A program made the translations under genes and the position numbers. This document shows positions 18,756-28,829 of a stretch of DNA of 64,000 nt, piece by piece. The number at the start of each line of letters is the position of its first letter. The stretch's first letter is position 1. The notes below the pieces were generated by a model that saw only the letters and a program-made list of their open reading frames with translations, searched no databases and was not told the DNA's origin. Origin of the DNA: JAWKTM01 sp041399085 (GTDB lineage Bacteria; Planctomycetota; Planctomycetia; Pirellulales; Pirellulaceae); contig JAWKTM010000008.1 in assembly GCA_041399085.1 (NCBI GenBank), forward strand, positions 138,605-202,604, in the 5' to 3' direction.

Positions 18756-19083
18756 GTTACACCAACGCCACGAGACGCCGCAAATGACACACATTCGCGT
18801 CGAACTCGCGACAACTTCTTTGAGCTTCTAGCCCCAATCATTGCCTCATCATGCTTACACCGACCTGCACCAAGCGACATTGTGCCGGGGAAGGAACGGA
18901 GTGACGATTTGAGGCACCACAAGTGCGGCAGGCAAGATCTGATACGTGCGTACTCCGCGAACGCCAAACGATTTGTTATGAGGCAATATGGGCTACTCCA
19001 GTCTTACGGGAATACGAAACCTGCTGGAAACAACCGCACCAGTGAGTTTCCGCCCAGAACCGGCGGCAACAAGAGGGAGCGAA
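18756..19083 (+). other. Gap before the TPR-CHAT remnant
   Basis: About 330 bp without a supported gene. The text is visibly less GC-rich than the flanking genes. It may contain the eroded start of the TPR-CHAT gene that becomes recognisable at 19084, but no start codon with a ribosome-binding site could be assigned. Confidence 0.4.
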
Positions 19084-22000
19084 TGCTACGTCCTATGATC
19101 TTGAAGCCGTGGATCAGTTGTTGGAGCTATTCGACACTCAGTTCATGGCTGATCAATTGACCGAAGAGATAACTGCCGAGAAAATTGTAGCATCAAGGCG
19201 CCGCCACCGCAGTGACACGCCCGCGCCATTACGTGGGCTGGGAATGCATGTGCTGCGTTTGGCGCACACCGTGGGCGAACTGGTGACGCGTCGCGTCGGA
19301 GCGGGATCGTCGAGACCGCGGACGGCATATGGAAAGAAAGACGAAGACTATGCCTTCGCTATGGTTGGATTAGCCGACTGTTACGTAGTCCTCAAGTGTT
19401 GACGGGCGAAATCACTACTGGAAAGAGTCATAGTACTGAAGCACACTTCGGGAAAGTTCCGCTGAAGTGTCGGCTGCATGGACGATCGCGCGATGTGAGA
19501 TCAACCAGATCACTTCGAGCACGCTATGATATTGCTCAACGGAGTTCCTGCGATAAAGCGCGAAGTGAGTTTGGTGATTCCAGCGTCGAAGTTGCCGACT
19601 GTTACTTGGATCTTCCCGATGTTTGCATCTGCTTGATCAGTCGAATGCGGCACTCGAAGGTGTTGAACTCGCAAGGATATACAAGGCAGAGTTTGGAGAG
19701 GGACAACACCGCCCATTGTTACTGGATGGAATTACTCGCGGACATTAAGTTAGATATGGGACACTTAGTCGAGGCGGAACGTGTCTATCAGGAATCGACA
19801 CGAATCAACAAGACTGACCGGGAACGACTCTCCTCCGGTGGCTACCACGCAGCTTGGGCTGGCACGTTGTCGTAGCCGCCGGTCGGTATTAGGAGGCGGA
19901 GGCGATTGCCCGTAAAATCGCCAGCTATTCTCGAAGCCGCTAATCATCCAGACGTCGCTTTCAGCGCTGGAACTGCTGGCCGACTGTTTACAACAACAAG
20001 GGCGGTTCAATGAAGCTCCTGCCGCTTTACCACCGATCGCTTGCACTAAGAATTGTGACTTTCGGCGATGAAAACATTACCACGGCCTGGACACGTCATG
20101 CAGGCTGTCTTAAATTGCGTTTATGGCCAGGGAAACTCTCCGGATGCGGAGGTCCTAACGCATCGAAACCTGCAAACGTCGGAGCGTGTATTTGGTGAGT
20201 CACATTCTTCGATCGCTGAGTTTCTACAGTGTCTTGCCACCATTTACAGAACAGAATCGCGGCGACGAGTGCCTCGCCGCTCACCGTCGCAGCACATCGA
20301 TCTACGAGCAAGTCTGAGATCGCATCGAAAACACATTGTTCGCACGTTTGAATCGGCAGACCGGATTGTCCAGCATGTGGGTTGAGGAAGCCGATACGGT
20401 AGTGACAAAACGGACGGCCTACTTGCAAAATATCTTCCAATGACGACTCGTCCCGATCGTACTTGAACTGCATACAGTCTCAAGCAGTATGCTCGTGCCG
20501 CGAGCAGTGGGACCAGGCGACGACTGGCTGAAATCCATTCAGCGACCGCAAACGGCTGGGGGATAATCATTATCCGGATTTTGCATCACAATGTATTTCC
20601 CTTGCGGAACTATACTTGAAGAGGGCAGTGGCCCCAGGCGGCCGAAAAGCTATTAATTCATGCACGCAGGCTATTACATCAAGCCAACGCCTATCCATCA
20701 CGACTATTCGCCGGTTATATGGCAAGAGCGAAGATTGGCTGGGACGCACAGCGCCGCAGTGAAGCGCTGGCCGATTTGCGAATGGCGATGTCGCTGGCGG
20801 AAGAACAGCGTGCGAACAGCGCCGGGACCGAGCGGGAGAGGGCCAAATTGTTCGTCAACTATGCCGAAGCTTATGAGCAGATGGTGGCGTGGCAGTTGGA
20901 GCAGGGCGACGTGGCCGAAGCGTTGAGTGCGATGGAGCGAGCACGGGCACGCTCGATGATCGACGAACTCTCGGTTTCGGGCGCCAGCCTTCAGGTTGGC
21001 CGATCGGCCGTGGAGCGCGAAGCGTTGCAACGGCGCGAAGCCGAGTTGACCGCGCGGGTCGCGGAGCTAGAAAAACGACTGCAGGTGTTGGTTCGAGGCA
21101 AGGAGGAGTCAGCCGCCCCTGGGGCTCGCGACCGATTAGAAAATGAAGTGGCTCAGGCTCGGAAGGCATTGTACGACCATTGTCGTGACATGCGCACAAT
21201 CCGGTCTACCGGAATTTGCCGCTGGTTCATTCACGCCCCGGCTTAGTCAGATTCAGCGAGTTGGTCGGCACCAATAACATGGCATTAATCTATTTTGTTG
21301 GTCAGGCTGCTACGTACCTGGCTGTCCTGAGTGACAGCGAAGCCCGGCTCGTAATCTTAGAGGTCGACCAGAAAACCGCGGACGCGATGGGGATCGCTCC
21401 AGGACCGTTAACGTATGAGGCGTTGAATAAAGTATTTCTCGGCGACCGGGGCGTGCTCGGTAAGCTGGCGTCGCCGCAAAGTGTTGATCAGGCGATTCCG
21501 ACACTCGCCGAATTGTATGCTTTATTGATTCCCGAAGCCGAACGGTGAAAGCAGCTGGACATCGGGCGACGTGGGGCGGTTGATTGTAATGCCCGACGGG
21601 CCATTGGCGACGTTTTTATCTGAAAGCCGCTCGTGGTTGAGCGGGGCGATGCCCCACTTACCTGCTGGATGCCGGGCCACCCGTGCATTATGGCCCTTCG
21701 GCCACGGTCATGTTGAATTTGAGGCAACGCGCGGGCAATGCGTCGAATTCCGAGGCGCCGGTGCTGTCGGTAGGTGACCCGAGTTATCCGCGAAGCGGTG
21801 AACCGAGCTCCGAGTCTACCAATGAGGGCATTGATTCGGGAACACGTTACGCTTCGCTAGGGGGCCAATTGCCACGGCTTCCGTTTACTGCTTGGGAATC
21901 ATCTTGGGTGAACGATGTATTCGGCAAGCGTGGTTTTGGCGTCGAGCGACTGATTGGCGAACAGGCCACGGAGGCCAATGTTCGCACTCAGAGCGCCGGT

Positions 22001-22471
22001 CGCCGCTATTTGCATTTGGCCTGTCATGGTCTCGCGGATCACGCCCACGGTAATCTATTTGGTTCTTTGGCACTGACACCTGGAGCGGCGGCTAGTGTTC
22101 CGGCTGACGACGGTTTTTTGACGTTGGCGGAGATTTATGAACTGGATCTGCGAAGCTGCGAACTCACAATCCTCAGCGCTTGCAATACCAACTATGGGCC
22201 TCAGCAGCGAGGCGAAGGTGTTTGGACGCTCTCGCGGGGATTTCTCGTCGCTGGTTCGAGACGTGTCGTGGCTAGTAACTGGGTTGTTGACGACCAGGCC
22301 GCTGCGAGCGTTATCAGCTACTTCGCCAGTGGGATTGCGAATGCCGAGGAAAAGCAACAACCCGTGGACTATGCGCAGTCACTAAATGCGGCGAAGAAGT
22401 GGGTCCGGCAACAGGAGAAATGGTCGAGCCCCTATTACTGGGCCACATTCGTGTTGGTCGGGCCCAATTAG
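19084..22471 (+). pseudogene. TPR-CHAT protease gene, multiply frameshifted
   Basis: Pieces in three frames line up as one large protein. The N-terminal fragments (YDLEAVDQLLELFDTQF, DYAFAMVGLADCYVVL, DSSVEVADCYLDL, GHLVEAERVYQEST, GNSPDAEVLTHRNLQTSERVFGE) are tetratricopeptide-like and repeatedly interrupted from 19300 to 20700. A cleaner part at 20719-21246 is helical (EALSAMERARARSMIDEL). After breaks near 21205 and 21550-21680 comes a CHAT domain to 22471, with the His motif LHLACHGLAD and the Cys motif LSACNTNYG both kept. CHAT domains are caspase/separase-type proteases whose TPRs usually bind an activator. The damage is much denser than elsewhere in the window, so genuine decay is likely, though the catalytic half is nearly whole. 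Confidence 0.8.
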
Positions 22472-22539
22472 AACCTAGCGCGTATGTATGCCGCCTCGCA
22501 AACCGTAGAGAACATGTAATCCGAAGTGAGGATAGATCC

Positions 22540-24603
22540 GTGGCTCATTGCATCAAGTCGGTTCGTTATGTCACGCTTCTGACGCTTATTTCTCTCCTAT
22601 ACCTGAACGCGAAAGTTCAGAATGCGAATGCTCAGCCTCCAGACTCATCGTCCGCGGCAGACGGCCAACAATGGGCGATTCTCATTGGAGCCGAGAACTA
22701 CCGTTTTGCCGCCCCTTTGGCGTACACGATCAACGATGTGGATCAACTTGCGTTGACCATGCGCGAACGTGGCGGCGTATCCGCGCGGAATATTGTGCGA
22801 TTCGTGGATTCGGCCGATGACGAATTGCGCCAGCCGCTCAGACAAAGTTTGCTTTCGGAATTGCCCAAATGGCTAGAAAAACCAGGGCCCAATGATCGGT
22901 TGTTGGTGTACTTCAGTGGACATGGGTTTCAATCCGACGATGGCAAGTTGTTTCTCGCGCCTCTCGATTGCGATCCAGCTCGAGCGGAGGAAACGGGGCT
23001 TTCCGTCGCGTGGCTCCGAGATCAGTTGGCGGCGTGTCGCGCTGGCCTAAAGCTCCTCATTCTTGATTCATGTCATGCGGGAACCGAGAAAGGGGAGACC
23101 GACGTAGAGAATGGGGAGGCAGGTCAAGACATGCGACGTGTGGCGGCGAAGGAATTGGGCGAACCGTTCCGGGATATCGAGGGTGTAATTACACTTGCTA
23201 GTTCCACCAACGAGCAGAAGAGTGTGATTTGGGCCGAAAAGCGACAGTCGCTATTCACCTATTGGTTGAACCAAGGGCTTAAGGGGCATGCGGACGAAGG
23301 CGGCGACGGAATCGTTGATATCGATGAGTTGAATAAATATGTATACGACAACGTCACACATACGGCGGAAGCCCGTTTTCATCGGTCGCAGTCTCCGGTC
23401 CGAATCATACGTTCGGGAGTGCAAGGGGTGCCTTGGGTGCTCAAGCTGGCTCCGTTGCAGCTGAAGCATTTGATTTCGGATATGGCAGACCAGATTGCGT
23501 GGGCCATGGAGTCGCGGGGCATCAAGAAAGTAGGCGTCATGCAGTTCACTGCCGATACGCAATTCGGCGAGGCCCTGGGCGGAGAGTTTGGGGCTTTGGG
23601 GCGGTGGTGTACGGCGGAGTTGGAAAACAAACTATTGGAGACTGGAACGGTCGAAGTGATCGACGGGCGGGAGCTTGTGACGCAGCTCAAGGCGCAACAA
23701 TTTTCCGTGGATCAACTCGGCTCGCGCGAAGCGTTGGCTAAACTCTCGGCCAGCTTGGACGGTTTACCTGCCATCGTGACGGGCACTTTGCGCCACAGGC
23801 AACATCGGCTCATCACGTTGCAGTGCAAGCTGAAGCAACTGGAAACGAACTCGCTGGCCGGAGCGGCTGGCGGTGCGGCGCTGTTGAATGAACACGAATG
23901 GGCGATGCTGGGGCTGAGCGTGGCCGTTAAGCCGGAAGATCGCCCGCCTCCATTTCCGGGCGTGCAGCCACAAGAGCAAATGATTGCCAAGTTGGACGAA
24001 CGAGCTCAGGGTGCGCATCCACTGAGCGATCCGAAGTTCCCCTATCGCGTCGCAATCTATGTGGATGGCAAGGAGCGGTCGGGGGAGTTTCGAGGAAATG
24101 ATTATGTGGTTCCCTTACGTCAAGGCGAGGTTTACACGATTCGCGTGCGACTTCTCGGGCGTGACAAAGTCTACATGCGTTTGTTGGTAGATGGGCTTAA
24201 TACACTTCCCGAAAAGGTACAAGAGAAGGGAATCGCGACGGTCGAAGTGGCGCCGATTGTGAAGCTGGATGAAGCGCGGGGTTGGATACTCGACCCTTCC
24301 GCGAGCAATCAGCCGTTATGGGAGATACGCGGGTTTGTGACGGAGACAGGTACCGGTGGCAAACTTCGTCGGTTCGTCGTTGTCGACGATAATCTGTCCG
24401 TCGCGGCGCAGAAGAACTTCACGGAGAATTTGGGCCTTATCACAGCGGCGTTTTACGCGCCCTCGCTGAGTCGCGTGGGAACGGGCGCCGAGGACGTGGA
24501 GACATCGGAAAACATTCAGGAGCGACGCGACGTGAAGGCGGGTGAGTTGTTGAGCGTCGTACACATTCGCTATGTTGATCCCGCGGAAGTTGCCACTCCG
24601 TGA
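22540..24603 (+). CDS. Exported caspase-like protein with FlgO/CsgG-like middle region
   Basis: The GTG at 22540, with a gtgagg site upstream, gives 687 residues. The signal peptide is VTLLTLISLLYLNAKVQNANAQ. The caspase-like domain covers residues 44-320: WAILIGAENY, His128 in VYFSGHGFQ, Cys178 in ILDSCHAGT, and LASSTNEQKSVIW. Residues 335-465 (QIAWAMESRGIKKVGVMQF ... VEVIDGRELVTQLKAQQF) resemble the FlgO/CsgG-like fold of envelope proteins. Residues 500-687 are beta-rich and include VAIYVDGKERSGEFRGNDYVVPL. It lies 68 bp after the CHAT remnant and converges on the DUF58 gene. An exported peptidase joined to an envelope-assembly fold is unusual. Confidence 0.88.
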   Translation: MAHCIKSVRYVTLLTLISLLYLNAKVQNANAQPPDSSSAADGQQWAILIGAENYRFAAPLAYTINDVDQLALTMRERGGVSARNIVRFVDSADDELRQPLRQSLLSELPKWLEKPGPNDRLLVYFSGHGFQSDDGKLFLAPLDCDPARAEETGLSVAWLRDQLAACRAGLKLLILDSCHAGTEKGETDVENGEAGQDMRRVAAKELGEPFRDIEGVITLASSTNEQKSVIWAEKRQSLFTYWLNQGLKGHADEGGDGIVDIDELNKYVYDNVTHTAEARFHRSQSPVRIIRSGVQGVPWVLKLAPLQLKHLISDMADQIAWAMESRGIKKVGVMQFTADTQFGEALGGEFGALGRWCTAELENKLLETGTVEVIDGRELVTQLKAQQFSVDQLGSREALAKLSASLDGLPAIVTGTLRHRQHRLITLQCKLKQLETNSLAGAAGGAALLNEHEWAMLGLSVAVKPEDRPPPFPGVQPQEQMIAKLDERAQGAHPLSDPKFPYRVAIYVDGKERSGEFRGNDYVVPLRQGEVYTIRVRLLGRDKVYMRLLVDGLNTLPEKVQEKGIATVEVAPIVKLDEARGWILDPSASNQPLWEIRGFVTETGTGGKLRRFVVVDDNLSVAAQKNFTENLGLITAAFYAPSLSRVGTGAEDVETSENIQERRDVKAGELLSVVHIRYVDPAEVATP

Positions 24604-24634
24604 CCTTTGCGAATGCGGCGGCGTGGCAATGTGA

Positions 24635-25534
24635 TTACTTGATTCTGGCAGCCCGTGTGGCCAAGTAATCGGAGAGCGTGACGTCGAACGGTCGGTCGGT
24701 ACGCATCTGCTGGTAGTCGATGGCTTGTCCGCGGCAGGTGTTGCGGACGCCGGTGAGAAACTTGTCGAATTCGGCCAAGTAGGCTCGGCGCAGGGAACGG
24801 GCGTCCGCCATGACTTCCGGCATTTGTTCCAGGCCCTTGAACATGGTCGGTTGTGTGAACGGGAAATCCAGCTCGGCGGCGTCCAGCACGTGCGCGGCGA
24901 TCACGTCGTGGCGGCGGTGTCGCAAGTGTTTTAGGCCCGTGGAGAGCGAGGCTACGTCGTCGAAAAAGTCGCTTAGCAGTAGAACGACGCCCCGTTTCTT
25001 GAGACGTTCGGCCAACTCGTGAAAAATGGGGCCGCAGCGAGTTTTTGCTTGGGGCCGGACGTTCTCCAACACCTGCAGGATTTGACTGAGGTGCGAAGGA
25101 TTGCTGCCGGGGCGGATTAGGGTGCGAATTTGATTGTCGAAAGTTACTAGTCCGACCGAATCTTGTTGTTGTAGCACGAGCCACGCCATTGCTGCCGCCA
25201 CGGTCTGAGCATATTCGAGTTTCGACATGGCGGCGTCTGGTCCGCGGTACTGCATACTCTCACTAATATCCAGTACCAAATAGCAAATCAGGTTTGTCTC
25301 ATCTTCATACTGTTTGAGATAGAATTTGTCGCTACGGCCGAACACCTTCCAATCCACATGTCGCAGGTCGTCGCCTGGCGCGTATTCGCGGTGTTCGCGA
25401 ACTCGATCGAGGAAGCCGCGGTAGGGACTGCGATGCAGGCCCGACACATAGCCTTCCACGATATGTCGCTGCAACCGCAGACTGCCGAGCTTAGCCAGCG
25501 TCCGCGGATCTAAAGACTTCAGCGACGTGTCCAC
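24635..25534 (-). CDS. DUF58 domain protein
   Basis: 299 residues. The DUF58 core is clear: GLHRSPYRGFLDRVREHREYAPGDDLRHVDWKVFGRSDKFYLKQYEDETN near residues 30-80. A von Willebrand-like part follows, with the degenerate metal site LDISESMQYRG and VVLLLSDFFDD near residue 185. DUF58 proteins are regularly encoded next to MoxR ATPases, where they are thought to act with them in chaperone-like maturation of other proteins. Its start overlaps the MoxR gene end by 44 bp, so the two are translationally linked. The usual downstream vWA/TPR membrane genes are missing here. Confidence 0.9.
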   Translation of the reverse strand: MDTSLKSLDPRTLAKLGSLRLQRHIVEGYVSGLHRSPYRGFLDRVREHREYAPGDDLRHVDWKVFGRSDKFYLKQYEDETNLICYLVLDISESMQYRGPDAAMSKLEYAQTVAAAMAWLVLQQQDSVGLVTFDNQIRTLIRPGSNPSHLSQILQVLENVRPQAKTRCGPIFHELAERLKKRGVVLLLSDFFDDVASLSTGLKHLRHRRHDVIAAHVLDAAELDFPFTQPTMFKGLEQMPEVMADARSLRRAYLAEFDKFLTGVRNTCRGQAIDYQQMRTDRPFDVTLSDYLATRAARIK

Positions 25535-26544
25535 GGTCGTTCGAGCTTTCGTCGGCGGGGAGATGTTCGATCAAACGGCGAATCAGGTCGTCGGCGGAAA
25601 TGCCTTCCGCTTCGGCGTTGAAATTGGTCTTTATGCGGTGACGCAGGACGGGCAGCGCGACGGAGCGAATGTCTTCCTGGCTCACATAATTCCGGCCATG
25701 CAAAATGGCGCGGGCCTTGGCGCCCAGCACCATGTATTGGCTGGCTCGCGGACCAGCGCCCCAAGTGACATTCTCACGGATAAATTCAGGGGCGTCTGGT
25801 TGATTGCTGCGTGTTAGTCGGGCGAGCTTCAAAGCGTAGCGGGCGACGTGATCGGCGATCGGCACTTTGCGCACGACGCGGGTGAGTTGCCCGATTCGTT
25901 CGGCGTCCAGTGTGGGAACGATTCGCGATTCCAGGTCGGCCGTCGTGCGTTTAACAATTTCTAGCTCGTCGTCCTCGCTCGGGTAATCGACCAACACATG
26001 GAACATGAAGCGGTCAGTTGCGGCTCCGGGCAGCGGATACGTGCCTTCTTGCTCAATTGGATTTGCGTGGCCAGCACAAAGAATGGTTGTTCCAGCACGT
26101 GGCGTTGGCCGCCGACGGTGACCTGCTGCTCTTGCATGGCTTCGAGCAACGCGGCCTGGGTCTTAGGGGGCGTGCGGTTGATTTCGTCGGCCAGCACCAC
26201 ATTGGCAAAGATCGGGCCCGGCAGGAAGCGAAACATCCGCTCGCCCGTGGATTTGTCCTTTGGATCACTTCGGTGCCGGTAATATCCGACGGCATTAGAT
26301 CGGGTGTGAACTGGATGCGGCTGAACTTCAGCGACAACGCATCGGCGACCGAGCGAATCATCAATGTCTTGGCCAAGCCTGGCACGCCGACCAGCAGACA
26401 ATGTCCCTTGGCGAACATGGCGATCAGCAATTCCTCGATCACTTGTCGCTGGCCCACAATGGCTTTCGACATTTCGCGTGTGATCTGTTGGTACGCTTCG
26501 TTCAGACGCTGGACAGCCTGGAGGTCTTCGCCTTCGAGCATCAA
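25491..26544 (-). CDS. MoxR-family AAA+ ATPase (frame interrupted by small indels)
   Basis: Three minus-strand frames join into one MoxR protein of about 350 residues. Residues 1-95 include KAIVGQRQVIEELLIAMFAKGHCLLVGVPGLAKT, the Walker A. The second part holds VVLADEINRTPPKTQAALLEAMQE, the Walker B, and GGQRHVLEQPFFVLAT. The third holds FMFHVLVDYPSEDDELEIV and the lid domain. Breaks lie near 26260, 26060 and 26014. At the last two, restoring one base to ggattt (to ggatttt) and to cggtca (to cggtcca) recovers the expected ATQNPIEQEGTYPLPEAQLDRF. These are homopolymer losses, so the gene is probably intact in the organism. Confidence 0.88.
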
Positions 26545-26665
26545 TGGTTCCTCGTCGATCAGAGTATCACCCGCCGATGGGCCCGGCGAGGAACCTAGGA
26601 TAGTCGATGCCGCGGGCGAGCGTGATGCCGTGGGCGAGTCGCTTGCGCGAAACGCGACGCGGGGC

Positions 26666-27004
26666 CTATGCCTTGTCCGTCGAGCGAATGCGAACCCGTT
26701 GGCAGAGATCGATCAACGTATCTAGCTCGCCGGTGATCGAATCGAGCGGTTGGTCGGATCGTAACGGTTCTTCCACGCGGGCCGCGGCGTGGGTGAGCTG
26801 GGGAAAGCCGTAACCGCCGGCTGCCCCGCGGAGTCGATGGGACAACACACGCACTTGGTCGGCGTCTTCGGCGGCCTTGGCCGCCAGCAGTTGTTCGACG
26901 CGACGCGGCAAATCGCCGACGAACATCTCAATGAGTTCCGCGTAGTCCGGGTCGTCGCCGAGATCGGAGTAAAGGAACGAATCACCAATGGTTGCCGAAA
27001 TCAT
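26666..27004 (-). CDS. HPt (histidine phosphotransfer) domain protein
   Basis: A 112-residue single-domain protein from the ATG at 27004, with a GGGG-containing ribosome-binding site. The HPt four-helix pattern is visible: YAELIEMFVGDLPRRVEQLLAA, then LSHRLRGAAGGYGFPQL with phospho-acceptor His56, then a closing helix. Longer in-frame starts run into non-coding sequence. HPt proteins shuttle phosphate between hybrid kinases and receivers. The hybrid kinase at 8385 ends in a receiver and could be a partner, but that is speculation. It is monocistronic here, 120 bp downstream of the MoxR start. Confidence 0.88.
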   Translation of the reverse strand: MISATIGDSFLYSDLGDDPDYAELIEMFVGDLPRRVEQLLAAKAAEDADQVRVLSHRLRGAAGGYGFPQLTHAAARVEEPLRSDQPLDSITGELDTLIDLCQRVRIRSTDKA

Positions 27005-27523
27005 GTTGTCTGCCCCTTCGAGATCATTTAGCGGTATGTGAAACATAACACGCGGTTTTGGGACACGATGTCGGCGCGTCTCGGCAGCGCGACGCATTTT
27101 CGCGCCGGTGGCAACGGTTCGATGAATTGCCGGGAATTTGCGGTGCAACCCATCGGCAGTTGTGGGTTCCAAGCCCACGTGGATTGCATGTAATTCGTTC
27201 GCTGTCCCCATTGTCAGGGGAAAACGCTGTCGTCGCGGGCTGCGGCAAGCGCCCCCGTTCGTTCGTTGAAAACCGCGCCGTCGGTGAATCCGGTACAACG
27301 CGAAAAGCGGCTCTGGGCAATTCTGGAGAAATGCGATCTCTAGTGAAGAGCTGCCGGTCAAGTCGTCGATGACAGACCATGCAATCAGCACGCGTGGTGC
27401 TGGTTCGAGAAGCCAGTGAAATTCGACTGAGCCGCCCGGATGAAGAGAACTCATGGGGCCAGCCGACTGGCAAAGGAACAAAGGTACCGTCTGTTGAGTT
27501 TCTTCGAACGAGGAGCCCTCCCT
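27005..27523. other. Divergent intergenic region with no recognised gene
   Basis: 519 bp between the HPt gene (minus) and the CEPACG-repeat gene (plus). Several frames are open but none shows a ribosome-binding site, signal or family motif. A GAGGAG ribosome-binding site lies at its right end, upstream of 27524. Confidence 0.5.
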
Positions 27524-28078
27524 ATGAAGCGACGAGTTATTCTTCCCGCGATCTTGGCTTTCAGCCTGATCACCTTGGTGGCCAATTTCGCCCAAGCCAG
27601 CTTGCTGGACCGCATGTTGGGTGGCGGAAGCTGTTGTGAGCCGGCCTGTGGTTGCGAACCGGCTTGTGGTTGCGAGCCTGCTTGCTGCACGCCTGCCCCG
27701 ACCTGTGGCTGCGACGTTTGCACGCCGAGCTGCTGCGGTCACAAGCATCGTCACGGCCTGCTGCATCACCTGCGCAATCGTTGCTGCAAGCCGAGCTGCT
27801 GCGAGCCAGCTTGTGGCTGCGAGCCCGCTTGCGGTTGCGAACCGGCCTGTGCGTCGAATTGTGCCCCAGCTTGTGGTTGCGAGCCGGCTTGTGCTCCGAC
27901 CTGCGGCTGCGAGCCCTCCTGCTGCGCTCCGAAGTGCTGCAAGCGAGTTGGCTTGTTGCACCACCTGAAGCACAAGCTTCGCTCGTGCTGCAAGCCCGTT
28001 TGCTGCGAACCGGCTTGCGGTTGCGAACCGGCTTGTGCCCCGGCTTGCGGTTGCGAACCGAGCTGCGGTTGCAACTAA
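27524..28078 (+). CDS. Secreted Cys-rich CEPACG-repeat protein
   Basis: 184 residues from the ATG at 27524, behind a gaggag site. The signal peptide (RRVILPAILAFSLITLVANFAQAS) is followed by blocks of CEPACG repeats, with variants such as CAPACGCEPAC and CAPTCGCEPSC. Two His-rich spacers interrupt them (GHKHRHGLLHHLRNRCC and KRVGLLHHLKHKL). About a quarter of the mature protein is cysteine. Such proteins recur in planctomycete genomes; a disulfide-linked envelope role or metal binding is inference. The tandem DNA repeats make copy number prone to slippage, yet this frame is intact. A strong terminator follows. Confidence 0.88.
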   Translation: MKRRVILPAILAFSLITLVANFAQASLLDRMLGGGSCCEPACGCEPACGCEPACCTPAPTCGCDVCTPSCCGHKHRHGLLHHLRNRCCKPSCCEPACGCEPACGCEPACASNCAPACGCEPACAPTCGCEPSCCAPKCCKRVGLLHHLKHKLRSCCKPVCCEPACGCEPACAPACGCEPSCGCN

Positions 28079-28158
28079 GCTAGTTGCCGAAAAACCATCG
28101 ACCGGGAAGCGGTACGAGCCGCAACTCGTGACTGCTCTCCCTGTCGATACCGGATAAG

Positions 28159-28197
28159 CCGCGGCCCACGATGCAAGTCGTGGGCCGCGGTCGTTTC
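28159..28197 (+). terminator. Rho-independent terminator after the CEPACG-repeat gene
   Basis: A perfect 13-bp stem (ccgcggcccacga with tcgtgggccgcgg) around loop tgcaag, followed by tcgtttc. The T-run is short but the stem is very stable. Confidence 0.82.
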
Positions 28198-28220
28198 TTG
28201 AGATCCGGTGAGACGCTCGA

Positions 28221-28804
28221 CTACGAACTTTTCGGCTGCGTTCCAGCCGGCGCCGCGAACAAATCGGCGACCGCCACGGAGAAGCCGGGAGACATCCTCG
28301 CCGGTTGGCTGATCGTCGCGTTGCAAGATGGTTCCGCCGTGCTCATGGTCCGTACACATGCACGACTTGCGCGTTCGGTTCAATTACCCACACCAATCGC
28401 ACGCCGGCTGACAGATACTCGTTGACCTTGACCAACACGTCGCCAAACAGCTCGTGCGGAGAGATAACTTCCACGGCCAAATCCGGAGCGATCGTGACAT
28501 ATCCTTGCGGCTCGTCGGCGGTTGACATCCGATCCGCGCGAATGAAGGACACGTCCGGCTTTCGCACCTTGTCAGGGTCGTCGGGAAAGCAGCGGAAACC
28601 GGCATCGGCCGGAGCGACCCAACCGAGACCGTGATCGCCACAATGGCGACGGAGTAGAAAATACATCTCGCCACCAACGCGACTGGAATGGTATCCCATC
28701 TCTCGCTCCACTAGCTGTCCGTTTACCAGTTCGAACGAAACGGAGTCTGGCATCGCCAGCAAGTCGTCGGGAGTAACCGCGGTTCTACTTTCAGCGATAC
28801 TCAT
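28221..28804 (-). pseudogene. Uma2-family (DUF820) endonuclease-like protein, frameshifted C-terminus
   Basis: Residues 1-153 match the Uma2/DUF820 restriction-endonuclease fold: FELVNGQLVEREMGYHSSRVGGEMY, KPDVSFIRADR, APDLAVEVISPHE and VNEYLSAGVRLVWVIEP (PD-(D/E)xK type). The frame stops at VVHVYGP near 28343. The expected continuation, GGTILQRDDQPTGEDV and then PGFSVAVADLFAAP, lies in other frames ending at 28221. At least three one-base losses in short C and G runs explain this. The family is often multicopy in planctomycetes and cyanobacteria and its physiological role is unclear. Confidence 0.85.
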
Positions 28805-28829
28805 GGTTTCCCTCGAAATTCAGCGGCGG

